Made by a program: the position numbers and the translations under genes
In this document: positions 17,250 to 26,839 of the stretch, one piece after another
How the letters are laid out: each line of letters begins with the position of its first letter
Position numbering within the stretch: position 1 is the stretch's first letter
NCBI GenBank assembly: GCA_022760475.1
Contig: JALEFZ010000055.1
Span: 451,858 to 515,857 of the forward strand
DNA: 64,000 nucleotides
DNA from: Bacteroidia bacterium
Lineage (GTDB): Bacteria > Bacteroidota > Bacteroidia > J057
Direction of reading: 5' to 3'
Notes under the pieces: model-generated
Databases searched by the model: none
Told to the model about the DNA's origin: nothing
Seen by the model: the letters and a program-made list of their open reading frames with translations, nothing else

Positions 17250-20200
17250 TTAGAAGATATACCTCAGACCCACCTGCAACTGCCATCTTGAAAGAAGGCT
17301 AAAGTCATTGACAAAGGTGCTGGTCAAAGATTCATCGAAGCTGTAGGTTGGGTTGTTATCATCGTCAATTGTTACGCCGATAGGCTGGGTATTGACAGGA
17401 AACTGACGAACTCCCCAATTAGAATTTAGCAAGTTTCCTACATTCAGGAAGTCAAGGCTCAACTGAATGGTATGGGTTTCTTCTCCTACCAGGAAGTTCA
17501 CATCTTGAAGAATCCTCAAGTCGATGCTGCTGAACCAAGGGCTGAGGATTGCATACTTTTCCGCGTACATTCCTCTACGTCCATTCAGGTACTCATCTTG
17601 TTGGATGAATGCATTCAGGGCATTGCGCTGAGATTCCTGAGCTGCCGCATCACCTGTGAAACTCATCTCATTGATCTCGGAAGATGTTGGGATATAGATC
17701 AGGTCGTTCAATCCCGAACCATCGCGGTTGATGTCTCCAGAATAAGTGTAACTAAATCTTCCACCCTGGGCGGCTTCGAAGAACACACCAATGGTGGTTG
17801 CCATGCTGTTGTAAGTGAATTTCTTGAATCCAGAACCTACAAATCTGTGGCGGTTTCCATATAGAGAAGGAGCAGAAATGGCCTGGTTTACGTTTCCAAA
17901 GGCTGGGTTTCTGTCATAGGCATCACCTGAAATCTCAGCTTCGATGGAGCTTGCATCCACTGCGTCAAGGAAGTTGTAGCCAAGGCTTGTGGTGAAGTCG
18001 TTGCCCCAGTCGCGCTGCAACTGTAAACTCAGGTTGAAACTACGTCCGATATTGGTGTTTGTAAATACATAGGCATTGTTAGCAAAGTCATTGGTACGGT
18101 CATTTGCTGTATAGATTACCCTATTGTCCACACCATTGAGCTGGCCGGAAGGTGGCTTCAATCCATAGTTCCTAACAATCATTGCATTGATGTCCTTGGT
18201 GTAAATCACATCCATGGTAGCTATCCATCCTTTTCCGAAGCTCTGGTCAATACCAAAGTTAGATCTCCAAACCTGAGGAAAACGGAAATCAGGACGGGTT
18301 ACGTTGTAGAAAAAGAAGTTCGGGTTAGCTACATGGTTTCCAATCCATACAAATGGGAACCTACCAGTGAATAGACCAGTACCCCCCCTAAGCTGGGTTG
18401 TTCCTTTACCACCCAGGTCGTAGTTGAATCCAAACCTAGGAGAAATCAAAGGTACTTGCTCTGGAAGTTGAGTGTGCTCAAAAGTAATTGCGTTTCCATC
18501 TTCATCTGAGTACTCAAGTCCAGGGATATAACAGCAATTTCTGTCAATGTTTTCCTGGATCAATGAGTCTGTGTTAAAATATAGAGGCACATCCAAACGT
18601 ACACCGAAGGTAAGTTTCAGGTCTTTGGTGGGAGTCCATTCATCCTGAATATAGAAAGCAGCCTGTCCAACGTTGGTCTCGGCAAGGGCCCAGGTTCCAT
18701 TTTCGTTATTCGTGTCAAAGGTGTTTTGAGCTGCTGCGGCGTCGTCATCAAATGCTCCGGAAGACACACTATCAAGGAAGGCCTGAACAGAAGCAAAGCC
18801 AGGGCCGAAGGTTCCACCGGGGTTTCCGGCTATGTCATACACACCCAGATTAAAGGAGTTGTTGAAATCAAATCTTTCGAAAGATCCCCCTACTGTCAAG
18901 GTATGGTCATTCAAGTAAATGTTCAGGTTGTCAGTAAACTGGAATACATCCTGGTCAAGCACATTGTTGATGGAGAAGGGTTCATGTCCTGCTACGATGT
19001 AGCGGATACCATCTCTGTTGATGTTGACTACAGGGAATGGATCTGAAAGGGCATTTCTGAAGTCCCTGAATCCTGTATAACCCAGCTGGGCTTTGTTAGC
19101 AAATCTGTTTCCGAATACTGATCGAAGTTCGAGTATACCTGACTGAAGGTTGTTGTTGATCTCGTATCCTGAATTGAAGAACTGCAGGGTGGTAGCGTCG
19201 GGACCTCTTCTACCCAATGCGGATGGGTGAGCAGGCTTCTGCTTGGAAGCTCTTAGGAAGTTATAGGTAGCTACAAGGGTATGTTTTTCGTTGATGGCGA
19301 AATCTAGCTTGAAAATTCCCTTTTCGTTATCAGTTCTATGAAGGTAGTTTTCGTAAGCACCAGTTTGATATCCCAGCGTTGCCAGTGCATTTGAAACTGC
19401 CATAAGGTCAGACTCTTCTACCCTTGATACGTTTTCTCCATTTCTGCTGCTGTTGTTAGCGATGAAGTTAGACCCCTGGTCGCTTCTTCTTTCCAATTCG
19501 AAGTTGACAAAGAAGAACAAACGGTTTTTGATGATCGGACCTCCTAGAGAGAAACCTGTTTGAAGTTGAGATAGGTCTGGAGCTTCGATATCTGTTCCTG
19601 CAACCCTTGCTCCGGTCATGTTCTGGTTTCTAGCAAAGCTAAATACTGTCCCATCAAAGTTGTTGGTTCCGGATTTGGTAACAGCATTTACAGATGCACC
19701 TGTAAATCCAGATTGAGTCACATCATAGGGAGCAATAGAGACTTGAATCTGGTCGATTGCATCCAGCGAGATGGGCTGGGCATCGGTTTGACCCCCTGGG
19801 GTCGCTGCATCCAGGCCAAATGGGTTGTTGAAAATTGATCCATCAAGGGAAAAGTTGTTGAACTGGTCGTTCCTTCCTGCAAATGAATTGCCACTGGCGG
19901 CCGGGTTCAGACGGGTATAGTCTGAGGCCGAACGTGAAATTGTAGGAAGGCGTCTCAGTTGGTCATTGTCGATGTTGGTTGCTGCCCCTGTCCTATCGCC
20001 ATTCATGATGGGATTGGGTTCTGCAACGATCTCTACTGCATCGACACTCACATCTTCTTTGTTGAGGGTAAAGTCCAATTCCAGTTTTTGTCCCAGACTT
20101 AAGAAAATGCCTTTGGACTTTGTGGTTTGGTACCCGATGAAACTTACCTCGATCAAGTAAGGTCCTCCTACACGGAGGTTTGCAAGGGTATAATTTCCAT

Positions 20201-20393
20201 TATCCTGTGTGTTGATGCCATACTTAATTCCGGAAGGAGTATGGGTAGCTACAACGGTTGCTCCTGTCAAGGCTTGACCATTCTTGCCAGTAACTACACC
20301 GCGAATTGTACCGGTAGTTACACCCTGACCATAGGTAGACAGTGCCCCCATTAGAAAAATAAGGGCGCAGGTTAAACGTAGAAACTGCTTCAT
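17250..20393 (-). CDS. Oar-like TonB-dependent outer-membrane receptor
   Basis: This 1047-residue protein has a signal peptide (about 5-23, STYGQ), an N-terminal carboxypeptidase-regulatory-like domain (about 25-115; GTIRGVVTGKNGQALTGATV) and a plug domain (about 130-250; SRSASDYTRLNPAASG, NNFSLDGSIFNNPFG, VTQSGFTGASVNAVTKSGTN). A large beta-barrel ends in LRYIF, the aromatic C-terminus expected for BAM insertion. The plug sequence and length match Oar-type receptors of Bacteroidota and Myxococcota. Oar in Myxococcus has been linked to protein export rather than classical iron uptake; whether that holds here is unknown. No SusD follows. The barrel contains Asp/Asn-rich loops (DGSGLNDLIYIP). 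Confidence 0.93.
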   Translation of the reverse strand: MKQFLRLTCALIFLMGALSTYGQGVTTGTIRGVVTGKNGQALTGATVVATHTPSGIKYGINTQDNGNYTLANLRVGGPYLIEVSFIGYQTTKSKGIFLSLGQKLELDFTLNKEDVSVDAVEIVAEPNPIMNGDRTGAATNIDNDQLRRLPTISRSASDYTRLNPAASGNSFAGRNDQFNNFSLDGSIFNNPFGLDAATPGGQTDAQPISLDAIDQIQVSIAPYDVTQSGFTGASVNAVTKSGTNNFDGTVFSFARNQNMTGARVAGTDIEAPDLSQLQTGFSLGGPIIKNRLFFFVNFELERRSDQGSNFIANNSSRNGENVSRVEESDLMAVSNALATLGYQTGAYENYLHRTDNEKGIFKLDFAINEKHTLVATYNFLRASKQKPAHPSALGRRGPDATTLQFFNSGYEINNNLQSGILELRSVFGNRFANKAQLGYTGFRDFRNALSDPFPVVNINRDGIRYIVAGHEPFSINNVLDQDVFQFTDNLNIYLNDHTLTVGGSFERFDFNNSFNLGVYDIAGNPGGTFGPGFASVQAFLDSVSSGAFDDDAAAAQNTFDTNNENGTWALAETNVGQAAFYIQDEWTPTKDLKLTFGVRLDVPLYFNTDSLIQENIDRNCCYIPGLEYSDEDGNAITFEHTQLPEQVPLISPRFGFNYDLGGKGTTQLRGGTGLFTGRFPFVWIGNHVANPNFFFYNVTRPDFRFPQVWRSNFGIDQSFGKGWIATMDVIYTKDINAMIVRNYGLKPPSGQLNGVDNRVIYTANDRTNDFANNAYVFTNTNIGRSFNLSLQLQRDWGNDFTTSLGYNFLDAVDASSIEAEISGDAYDRNPAFGNVNQAISAPSLYGNRHRFVGSGFKKFTYNSMATTIGVFFEAAQGGRFSYTYSGDINRDGSGLNDLIYIPTSSEINEMSFTGDAAAQESQRNALNAFIQQDEYLNGRRGMYAEKYAILSPWFSSIDLRILQDVNFLVGEETHTIQLSLDFLNVGNLLNSNWGVRQFPVNTQPIGVTIDDDNNPTYSFDESLTSTFVNDFSLLSRWQLQVGLRYIF

Positions 20394-20448
20394 TGAAATT
20401 ATTTTGGAAGAAAAAAGTAGTGTTAATGTGACACCATGTAATTTGTGG

Positions 20449-20456
20449 CAAAGTTA
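20449..20456 (-). promoter_or_regulatory. Candidate Bacteroidota -7 element of the Oar-like receptor
   Basis: On the minus strand TAACTTTG matches the TAnnTTTG consensus exactly and lies about 55 bases before the receptor start codon. I could not identify a convincing TTG -33 box, so the call rests on the -7 match and position. The gap 20394-20654 separates this gene from the divergent YbjN-like gene. Confidence 0.45.
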
Positions 20457-20654
20457 CACAAATTAACATTAAGTTCATGTTAGATTTATGCACAATTAAT
20501 CCTAGGCAGAAATCCTGTATTTTGCGATTTCATTGTCTAGCTTGAAATAGTTGTGAATAACTCATTCTTAATGAGCAATTCTTTCTGCCTGGTTTAGAAA
20601 CTATGCATTCCATTTGCTAACTTCCAACCAGTTAAAAATCAGAATGAATATTTT

Positions 20655-21104
20655 ATGAGGCATCTAATAGGAATCTTAGAAGAAGCCATTGCTCAGTTGG
20701 GGATACAACCTGAAGAGACCCGTGGAGAAAGACCGGGTACCTGGTTGTTGCAAAAAGGTGAGGCCAAGATTTTGATAGAACTATTGACTACAGATGGCAA
20801 GTCGGCTACCCTCCTTCAAATTTCTGCTCCTTTGGTTCCGTGGCCTTCCAGCAATCAGCAAAAGGTTGCCGTAGAGTTGTTGAGGAAGAATCATCAATTG
20901 ATAGATGCTGGATATTCATTATTCGAGAATACCATTTACTTAAGAATTAGCCGTGAGACGGCTGGTTTGGATGTGATTGAAGCTATTCAGATGATTGCCA
21001 AGATGGGGCATTATGCAGAAGAACTTGACGAATGGCTCAAAGATCTCGCCAATGAGCGTGTGCCCATCGGTTTCAAAAACTTTGTTCCGGCTAAGGATAA
21101 GTAA
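20655..21104 (+). CDS. YbjN/CesT-like small protein
   Basis: This 149-residue cytosolic protein has the mixed alpha/beta pattern of the YbjN / type III secretion chaperone-like fold. A helix comes first (LIGILEEAIAQLGI), then strands (TWLLQKGEAKILIELL, ATLLQISAPLVPWP), a helix with LLRKNHQLIDAGYSLF, a strand (TIYLRISRET) and a C-terminal helix. Proteins of this fold usually bind a partner protein, but the partner is unknown here. It converges with the START-like gene, whose stop lies seven bases away. The fold assignment is by pattern only. Confidence 0.55.
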   Translation: MRHLIGILEEAIAQLGIQPEETRGERPGTWLLQKGEAKILIELLTTDGKSATLLQISAPLVPWPSSNQQKVAVELLRKNHQLIDAGYSLFENTIYLRISRETAGLDVIEAIQMIAKMGHYAEELDEWLKDLANERVPIGFKNFVPAKDK

Positions 21105-21111
21105 TCAGGAT

Positions 21112-21741
21112 TTAGCCAAGCTCCAGCTTCCTTTTTTTATTTCTGTGAAATTCTCCTACCGTCATTCTGTGGAAGAAGGGGTATAGGGTAGCGTCTCTCC
21201 AGGCTGCATCGCTTTTGAAGTAGCTTTTGTGGATCAATTTTGTTGAATTTTCACCTTCCTCAAGGAATTGGAGGCTTTGTACACCTTTATAAAGTCCACC
21301 CTCAATATATGCGATCTCCATATACTTTCTATCTGCGTCCAAATCTAGCAGCTTCATTCCAATAACCAATCTGGGACCAAAAATATTCAGCCAACAGTAA
21401 AATTGACTTCCAATTTGTAATTTTACATGTTCTTCATTACTCGGGTACATTAGCTTATCTTCCTTAGGGAGATAGGCAAAAATGAAATTGACCATAGGAC
21501 CAGACCAGGTCTTTGAAGGATGTTCCTCAGTATATAAGGTCCAAACTTTATCCAAACTGCTCTCGATTAATATTTCCTCACTTTGTTGACCATATTTAGT
21601 TAGATCATCGCCCAAATGAAGTGTTCGAAGTTTAGATAATTCAGGATTTTGTTTAAATCTCTTTTCCAGAAAGGTGATTACTTTAGGTGGGAATTTATTT
21701 AGGCGTTGATAATCAATATTTTCGGTTTGCATATCGGTCAA
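21112..21741 (-). CDS. START/SRPBCC-like domain protein
   Basis: This 209-residue soluble protein carries a pattern typical of the SRPBCC (helix-grip) fold: ILIESSLDKVWTLYTEEHPS near residues 75-95, strands VKLQIGSQFYCWLNIFGPRL and IAYIEGGLYKGVQSLQFLEE, and a C-terminal helix with WRDATLYPFFHRMTVGEFHRN. Such proteins bind small hydrophobic ligands or act as cyclases, but the ligand cannot be read here. The start at 21741 is one of two close ATGs (the other encodes Met4). There is no signal peptide. Confidence 0.5.
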   Translation of the reverse strand: MTDMQTENIDYQRLNKFPPKVITFLEKRFKQNPELSKLRTLHLGDDLTKYGQQSEEILIESSLDKVWTLYTEEHPSKTWSGPMVNFIFAYLPKEDKLMYPSNEEHVKLQIGSQFYCWLNIFGPRLVIGMKLLDLDADRKYMEIAYIEGGLYKGVQSLQFLEEGENSTKLIHKSYFKSDAAWRDATLYPFFHRMTVGEFHRNKKRKLELG

Positions 21742-22109
21742 TAGCTTTCGTATTTATTTTTGATTTTCACAAAATACCATCTTTGTTGGATAGCCACTCA
21801 ATTTATGTCTGAGAAAAAATTGTTAAACAAGTATAGTTTTTGTTTCACCTAAAAAAAATTCACCAATCGCATTATGTCAATCCTGACACTTTATTATTTA
21901 AAATATTTACTAAATTAATAGGGCTGCAAGTATTTTAAATTTTGAAATATACAGACAAATGTGTTAATCTTTGTTTGTAGGTGATTGATATTCAGTTTCT
22001 CCCCTGTTAAGGATTTGTTAAAATAAACATAATATACCATTTAGAGAATTACTACGAATCCTTCCTACTTTTAACATATACACAAGCATCAATTTAATAT
22101 CACTTTTTC
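21742..22109. other. AT-rich intergenic region upstream of the PhoX-like gene
   Basis: These 368 bases contain no convincing ORF on either strand. The stretch is very AT-rich and probably holds the promoters of both divergent neighbours, the PhoX-like gene on the plus strand and the START-like gene on the minus strand. Confidence 0.5.
22066..22073 (+). promoter_or_regulatory. Candidate -7 element of the PhoX-like gene
   Basis: TACTTTTA matches seven of eight positions of TAnnTTTG and ends 36 bases before the ATG, giving a leader of about 30 bases. A good -33 TTG at standard spacing is not apparent. Because this gene looks highly expressed, additional activator sites may lie in the AT-rich region upstream. 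Confidence 0.35.
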
Positions 22110-24494
22110 ATGAACAAAGTAATCATTCTACTCTTGAGTGTTATGTTTGCTGTGACTGCTGCTACGGCACAGACTGACGTAACCAAACTTTTTCCTGAAT
22201 CAATCGATCCAGGAAACTATCTAGCTGACACTGTGCTATTGCCACAGTCTCCTCTATCTATGCAGATCCTTTTCATCGGTGGACACGACTCAGTTGAAAC
22301 CAGAAGAGGAAAAGCCCTTGCCAAGCAGTGGCATGACTTCATCGGTTTCACTCCTGCACAAGCTGGTGAAACTGGTATGGGATGGGTTTCTGTAAACCAC
22401 GAGAGGATCGTAGCTGACGACAAAATCGGTGATGGTGGTGGTATGACCACTTTCAAGGTTGAGCGCGACCCTGCTACTGGTCTTCTAAACATCATGAACC
22501 AGACTCTGGCTGACGGACGTTCTGGTAAATTCTTCAACGTTAACTTTGACAACGTTGGTGAAACTGGTATGAACTGTGCTGGTATTACTTCTCTTTATGA
22601 CGGTCGTATCTGGACTGCTGAGGAGTGGTTCCGTACTTCTGTAAGCTCTATCTACGCAGGTGGCAACGGTGTACGTGACACTGCTGATTGGGTTATCTCT
22701 GGATCTGGATTCCCTGGATTCGATGGTGACACTATCAAGAAAGTAGACAACTTCAACTACATGGTTGAGATCGATCCTCGTACTTCTGAAGCTATCCGCA
22801 AGCAGTACAACTGGGGCCGTGGTGGCTGGGAAGGTGGTGTTGTTATGGGAGACAACAAAACTGTTTACCTAGGTGAAGATGCTCGTCCTGGACTATTCAC
22901 TCGTTTCATCGCTGACACTCCTGGTGATTTCACTAAAGGTACTTACTCTTACTACGCTTACGATGAAGTATTGGAGCAAGGATACTGGCAAGACTACGAA
23001 ATCAACAACATCGAAGACGCTGCTAACCTATCTACCAGAAACAGCTACACTGACGGTGCTGTAACTCTACAGGGAAAGCCTTTCACTGGTGATACTGCTG
23101 CTGCAATGTTCATCCGTAACGAGTGGGTTGCTGCTCACAACGGACGTGTTTACTGGACTGAAACTGGTAACGACGGATTCTGGAACGAATTCACTGACTA
23201 CCGCCTACACAAGTCTTCTCCTGTATCTATCGCTGACTACAACGGTAACAACTACAACGGTAAAATCGGTAACTGGTTGATCGAAGCTGCTCGCATGCGT
23301 TTCCCAGCATTGAACGCTGTATCTAACGACTCTGTACGTGAGTGGTTGACTGCTGACCAGAACTTCCGCGATTCTCACGGACGTATCCTTTGCTACGATC
23401 CTACTACTTCTCAGGTAAGCCTATTCCTAGAAGGTGGTCCTTACCCAGGTGATGCTAACGGTACTTCTGCTGCCCTAGGTGCTGGATACCCTGACAAGCA
23501 TTTCTCTAACCCTGACGGTCTTAACTTCTTGACTACTCCTCAAGGAAAGACTTACATGATCATCTGTGAAGACTTGAACGGACGTAGCTACAACCGTGTA
23601 CCTGCTGGTGCTCAGTCTAACTCTACTTGTGAGCTTTGGGCTCTTGACATGGACGTTCCATTCCCAGGTGTTGAAGACTTGATCCGTATCGGTCAGGTAC
23701 CTCTAGGCGCTGAGGTTACTGGTGCTCAGCAGACTCCTGATGGAAAGACTCTTCTTGTAAACTCTCAGCACCCACGTACGACTAACCCATTCCCATTCAA
23801 CAACTCTCTAACTTACGCTATCCACGGATGGGACAAGCTAGCTGAAGTTGCTGAGCGTCGTGTTGCTAAGCTACAGTTGATCGACAGAAACGATGTTACT
23901 GCTCGTCCTTACGTAAACTACGGAGACACCATCTGTCTAGCAGACTTCAACCAGGGACCAAGAACTTCTCGCGACTGGGTATTGAAAGTTGTTATGGAGC
24001 CTCAGATCATCCAGGGTTCTCTTGACATTCAGGTTAGCGGTCCTGTTTCTGGATCTAGAACTGAAAACTACTTCAACTACCTAATGGAAATGCCTCTTGA
24101 CGCTTCTGGAAACGTTGTAACTGGTACTTACACTGTAACTATCACTCCTTACAGCGGACGTAACCTATCTGGAACTCAGGGTGTAGCTCGTACTTTCGTA
24201 TTCACTCTTAGCAACTGTGGTTCTTCTAACGTAATGCGTCAGGGAGTTAACCCAGCTATCGAAACTTCTGTAGAAGAAGTATTCCAGGTATATCCTAACC
24301 CAACTGCTGACGCTCTTAACTTCAACGTTAAGTCATCTGTAGCTATCTACAACGAAATGGGTCAGCGTGTTGCTGTTTACCGCGACGTAAACAACATCAA
24401 CGTAAACGACTTCCGCTCTAAGCTTGCTGGTAAAAACGTATTCTTCGTTAAGCCAGAAGGAAGAGAAGCTGTTAAAGTTGTTTTGACTAAGTAA
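22110..24494 (+). CDS. PhoX-like (DUF839) exported protein with T9SS sorting domain, highly biased codons
   Basis: This 794-residue protein resembles PhoX alkaline phosphatases, Ca/Fe-dependent enzymes that release phosphate from organic esters. It has a signal peptide (1-20, ATAQ), GWVSVNHERI and GGMTTFKVERD near residues 90-120, then AGITSLYDGRIWTAEEW and later GNDGFWNEF. Towards the end it has GQVPLGAEVTGAQQTPDGKT. Its last 75 residues are a T9SS domain (VYPNPTADALNF ... VVLTK). Codons are strikingly uniform: AAC, TAC, TTC, GAC, GCT, ACT and CGT dominate, unlike all neighbours, as expected for a very abundant protein. A strong terminator follows. PhoX-family metal ligands could not all be checked, so the catalytic role is probable rather than proven. 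Confidence 0.82.
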   Translation: MNKVIILLLSVMFAVTAATAQTDVTKLFPESIDPGNYLADTVLLPQSPLSMQILFIGGHDSVETRRGKALAKQWHDFIGFTPAQAGETGMGWVSVNHERIVADDKIGDGGGMTTFKVERDPATGLLNIMNQTLADGRSGKFFNVNFDNVGETGMNCAGITSLYDGRIWTAEEWFRTSVSSIYAGGNGVRDTADWVISGSGFPGFDGDTIKKVDNFNYMVEIDPRTSEAIRKQYNWGRGGWEGGVVMGDNKTVYLGEDARPGLFTRFIADTPGDFTKGTYSYYAYDEVLEQGYWQDYEINNIEDAANLSTRNSYTDGAVTLQGKPFTGDTAAAMFIRNEWVAAHNGRVYWTETGNDGFWNEFTDYRLHKSSPVSIADYNGNNYNGKIGNWLIEAARMRFPALNAVSNDSVREWLTADQNFRDSHGRILCYDPTTSQVSLFLEGGPYPGDANGTSAALGAGYPDKHFSNPDGLNFLTTPQGKTYMIICEDLNGRSYNRVPAGAQSNSTCELWALDMDVPFPGVEDLIRIGQVPLGAEVTGAQQTPDGKTLLVNSQHPRTTNPFPFNNSLTYAIHGWDKLAEVAERRVAKLQLIDRNDVTARPYVNYGDTICLADFNQGPRTSRDWVLKVVMEPQIIQGSLDIQVSGPVSGSRTENYFNYLMEMPLDASGNVVTGTYTVTITPYSGRNLSGTQGVARTFVFTLSNCGSSNVMRQGVNPAIETSVEEVFQVYPNPTADALNFNVKSSVAIYNEMGQRVAVYRDVNNINVNDFRSKLAGKNVFFVKPEGREAVKVVLTK

Positions 24495-24510
24495 TATTTC
24501 TGAACTGATA

Positions 24511-24550
24511 AAGAAACCGGCTGTGGCTTGCCTCGCCGGTTTCTTTTTTA
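24511..24550 (+). terminator. Strong Rho-independent terminator after the PhoX-like gene
   Basis: A perfect 11-bp stem AAGAAACCGGC (24511-24521) / GCCGGTTTCTT (24535-24545), with a 13-base loop, is directly followed by further T residues. It begins 16 bases after the stop codon and insulates the highly expressed gene from the cytochrome c peroxidase gene. Confidence 0.93.
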
Positions 24551-24600
24551 CCCAATTTTTTCTCCTACTACATGTTGTTTAACCTAAACAAGCGAATAGC

Positions 24601-26562
24601 ATGAAACCTACAGTTACTCATTGGTTGATCATCAGCCTACTACTTGCCTTTGGGCTCACCTTCACCGCATTCACCCACAAACCAAGCAAGACCTATGAGT
24701 CAATAACCGATAATATTCGCCTATCCTATAATCAGGGCCTTGAGTCATTCTACCAGGAAGTGAAAGACTTACAAGCCGAGGCCGATAAACTGGCAGAGGG
24801 AAAAGGAGATGTAGAAAATATCCAAAAGCAATTCCTCCAAAGTAGGGATGCATTTAAAAAAATAGAATACCTCGCAACTTATTATGATGATGAGTTTGTG
24901 ACCTTGTTTATCAATGGCGCACCCCTTCCAAAAGTAACCCAGGACGATAATAGGTCCATCTCTCAGCCGGTAGGTTTACAGATTTTAGAAGAAAACATTT
25001 TTTCAGATGAGCCTGATGCCAAAGAGATTCAGATCTTAAGTAAGGAATTATCCGCCTCTGTCAGGGATTTTCTGTTTTCTCAAAAAGTGCCAGCCTTGTA
25101 TGACCGTTTTGTATTCGAGGCCGCACGCTTTGAACTTATTAGGATTTTTTCTCTTGGATTGACAGGTTTTGATACGCCTGTAACTTTAAGGGGAATCGAA
25201 GAATCTCACATCGCCATGCAGGCACTTAAGGACGCTATTTCATTATACGATGAGCTTATTTCTTCTCGCAATGAAAATTTAGCTAAAAGGATTCGTAAGA
25301 ACTTCGATGGAGCCTTGAATTACCTGGAAGAAAATCAGGATTTCGATAGCTTTGACCGCCTGCATTTCCTGACTACTTACCTCAATCCCCTCTATAGGGA
25401 TCTGCTTAAAGCGCATAAAGCCCTCGGGATTGAGACGATAGATGAGACTGCACATGCCAGGGAAAAATTCTCCATCAACTATGATGCGGAGAACATTTTC
25501 TCAAAAGACTTGATCAATAAATTCTATTATACCGAGCAACTAGAAGAGCAATACGACGATGAAGTAGTCGAGCTGGGTAAGCTGCTCTTCTTTGATCCGA
25601 TCTTGTCTGATAAACTGGAACGATCTTGTGCTTCTTGCCACCAACCTGACAGGGCATTTACAGACGGCCAAAAGAAAAGCCTCGCCCGTGGATTTGATGG
25701 CACCGTAGACCGCAATTCGCCTACCCTCCTCAACGCAGTTTACTCTTCAAGGTACTTTTATGACCTGCGCGCAGAGAGGCTGGAAAAGCAAATCCACCAC
25801 GTACTCTTCAATGACAAGGAATTCAACATGAATTTCTTCCAGGTATTCAACCGATTGAGCAAGAGTCCCGAGTATGCGGAGAGGTTCAGAAATGTATTCC
25901 CACAGTTTGGAACCAATCCCATCAATCGCTACTCTGTTGCCACAGCTTTGTCTTCCTACATCATTTCCTTGGGTAGCTGGGAGTCAGAGTTCGACCAGTA
26001 CGTGAGAGAAGAAAAGGATGAAATTGCTGATGAAGTAAAAAGAGGCTTTAACCTATTTATGGGCAAGGCTGGATGTGGAACCTGCCACTTTGCTCCTACT
26101 TTCAATGGCCTTGTGCCCCCGCTTTATCAGGAAAATGAATCCGAGATCCTGGGCGTACCTGACTCAAAGGACCCTGCAAAAATGCAGTTGGACAGCGACC
26201 CTGGCAGGTATAAAGGCCTTTTGCAGGAGCAGTTTGAAATTTACATGCATTCCTTTAAAACCGTAACAATCAGAAATATCGAAAAAACGGCTCCCTACAT
26301 GCACAACGGTGTCTACGATAAGCTGGAAGAAGTGATGGACTTCTACAACAAAGGCGGAGGAGAAGGAATGGGACTTGAAGTTCCTTATCAGACTTTGCCA
26401 CCAGATCCTTTGGGCTTGAATGATCAGGAAATTTCTGACCTGATAGCCTTCATGAAATCCTTGACCAATACGGACTTGCATAGACATACCAAGCCTGAAA
26501 AACTTCCAAGCTTTCCTGAAGGCTCTGAGTTTAACAAGCGTGTTGTTGGAGGTATTTATTGA
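24601..26562 (+). CDS. Di-heme cytochrome c peroxidase (MauG/CcpA family) with N-terminal helical domain
   Basis: This 653-residue periplasmic protein begins with a signal or anchor helix (about 7-25). The first 300 residues form an all-helical domain that resembles imelysin/EfeO-like folds only loosely. The C-terminal half is a bacterial cytochrome c peroxidase: ELGKLLFFDPILSD, the first heme motif CASCH (343-347), the RNSPTLLNAV segment, the second heme motif CGTCH (492-496), and KTVTIRNIEKTAPYMHNGVY carrying a distal Met/His region. It likely reduces peroxide or oxidises a periplasmic substrate. It follows the PhoX-like gene but has ordinary codon usage and lies behind a strong terminator. 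Confidence 0.92.
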   Translation: MKPTVTHWLIISLLLAFGLTFTAFTHKPSKTYESITDNIRLSYNQGLESFYQEVKDLQAEADKLAEGKGDVENIQKQFLQSRDAFKKIEYLATYYDDEFVTLFINGAPLPKVTQDDNRSISQPVGLQILEENIFSDEPDAKEIQILSKELSASVRDFLFSQKVPALYDRFVFEAARFELIRIFSLGLTGFDTPVTLRGIEESHIAMQALKDAISLYDELISSRNENLAKRIRKNFDGALNYLEENQDFDSFDRLHFLTTYLNPLYRDLLKAHKALGIETIDETAHAREKFSINYDAENIFSKDLINKFYYTEQLEEQYDDEVVELGKLLFFDPILSDKLERSCASCHQPDRAFTDGQKKSLARGFDGTVDRNSPTLLNAVYSSRYFYDLRAERLEKQIHHVLFNDKEFNMNFFQVFNRLSKSPEYAERFRNVFPQFGTNPINRYSVATALSSYIISLGSWESEFDQYVREEKDEIADEVKRGFNLFMGKAGCGTCHFAPTFNGLVPPLYQENESEILGVPDSKDPAKMQLDSDPGRYKGLLQEQFEIYMHSFKTVTIRNIEKTAPYMHNGVYDKLEEVMDFYNKGGGEGMGLEVPYQTLPPDPLGLNDQEISDLIAFMKSLTNTDLHRHTKPEKLPSFPEGSEFNKRVVGGIY

Positions 26563-26596
26563 TCGTAGTTTAAAGAGTTTTTTTCTTTATACAACT

Positions 26597-26625
26597 GGCC
26601 TGGCAATCATTGTCAGGCCTTTTTA
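26597..26625 (+). terminator. Rho-independent terminator after the cytochrome c peroxidase gene
   Basis: The stem GGCCTGGCAA (26597-26606) / TTGTCAGGCC (26610-26619), with one G-T pair and a three-base loop, is followed by TTTTTATT. The remainder of the 277-base gap to 26839 holds no gene and should contain the promoter of the acyl-CoA synthetase. Confidence 0.9.
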
Positions 26626-26839
26626 TTCTCCCCGAAATCGTAATTTCAAATAGCCAATTCGGCACACCTTCAAACTTGGTGTGAGTTATTCCAGGAATAG
26701 AAGTTTTAAGGTATTTCGAGGGAAATACTGCTCTTTGTTGCCACACCAATCCAAACATTTCTTATATTTCATTTCTTAGAAATTAGGCATACATACTATT
26801 TTATATGCCGGACTCCGCTACTACTAATCTTTCTTTCTA

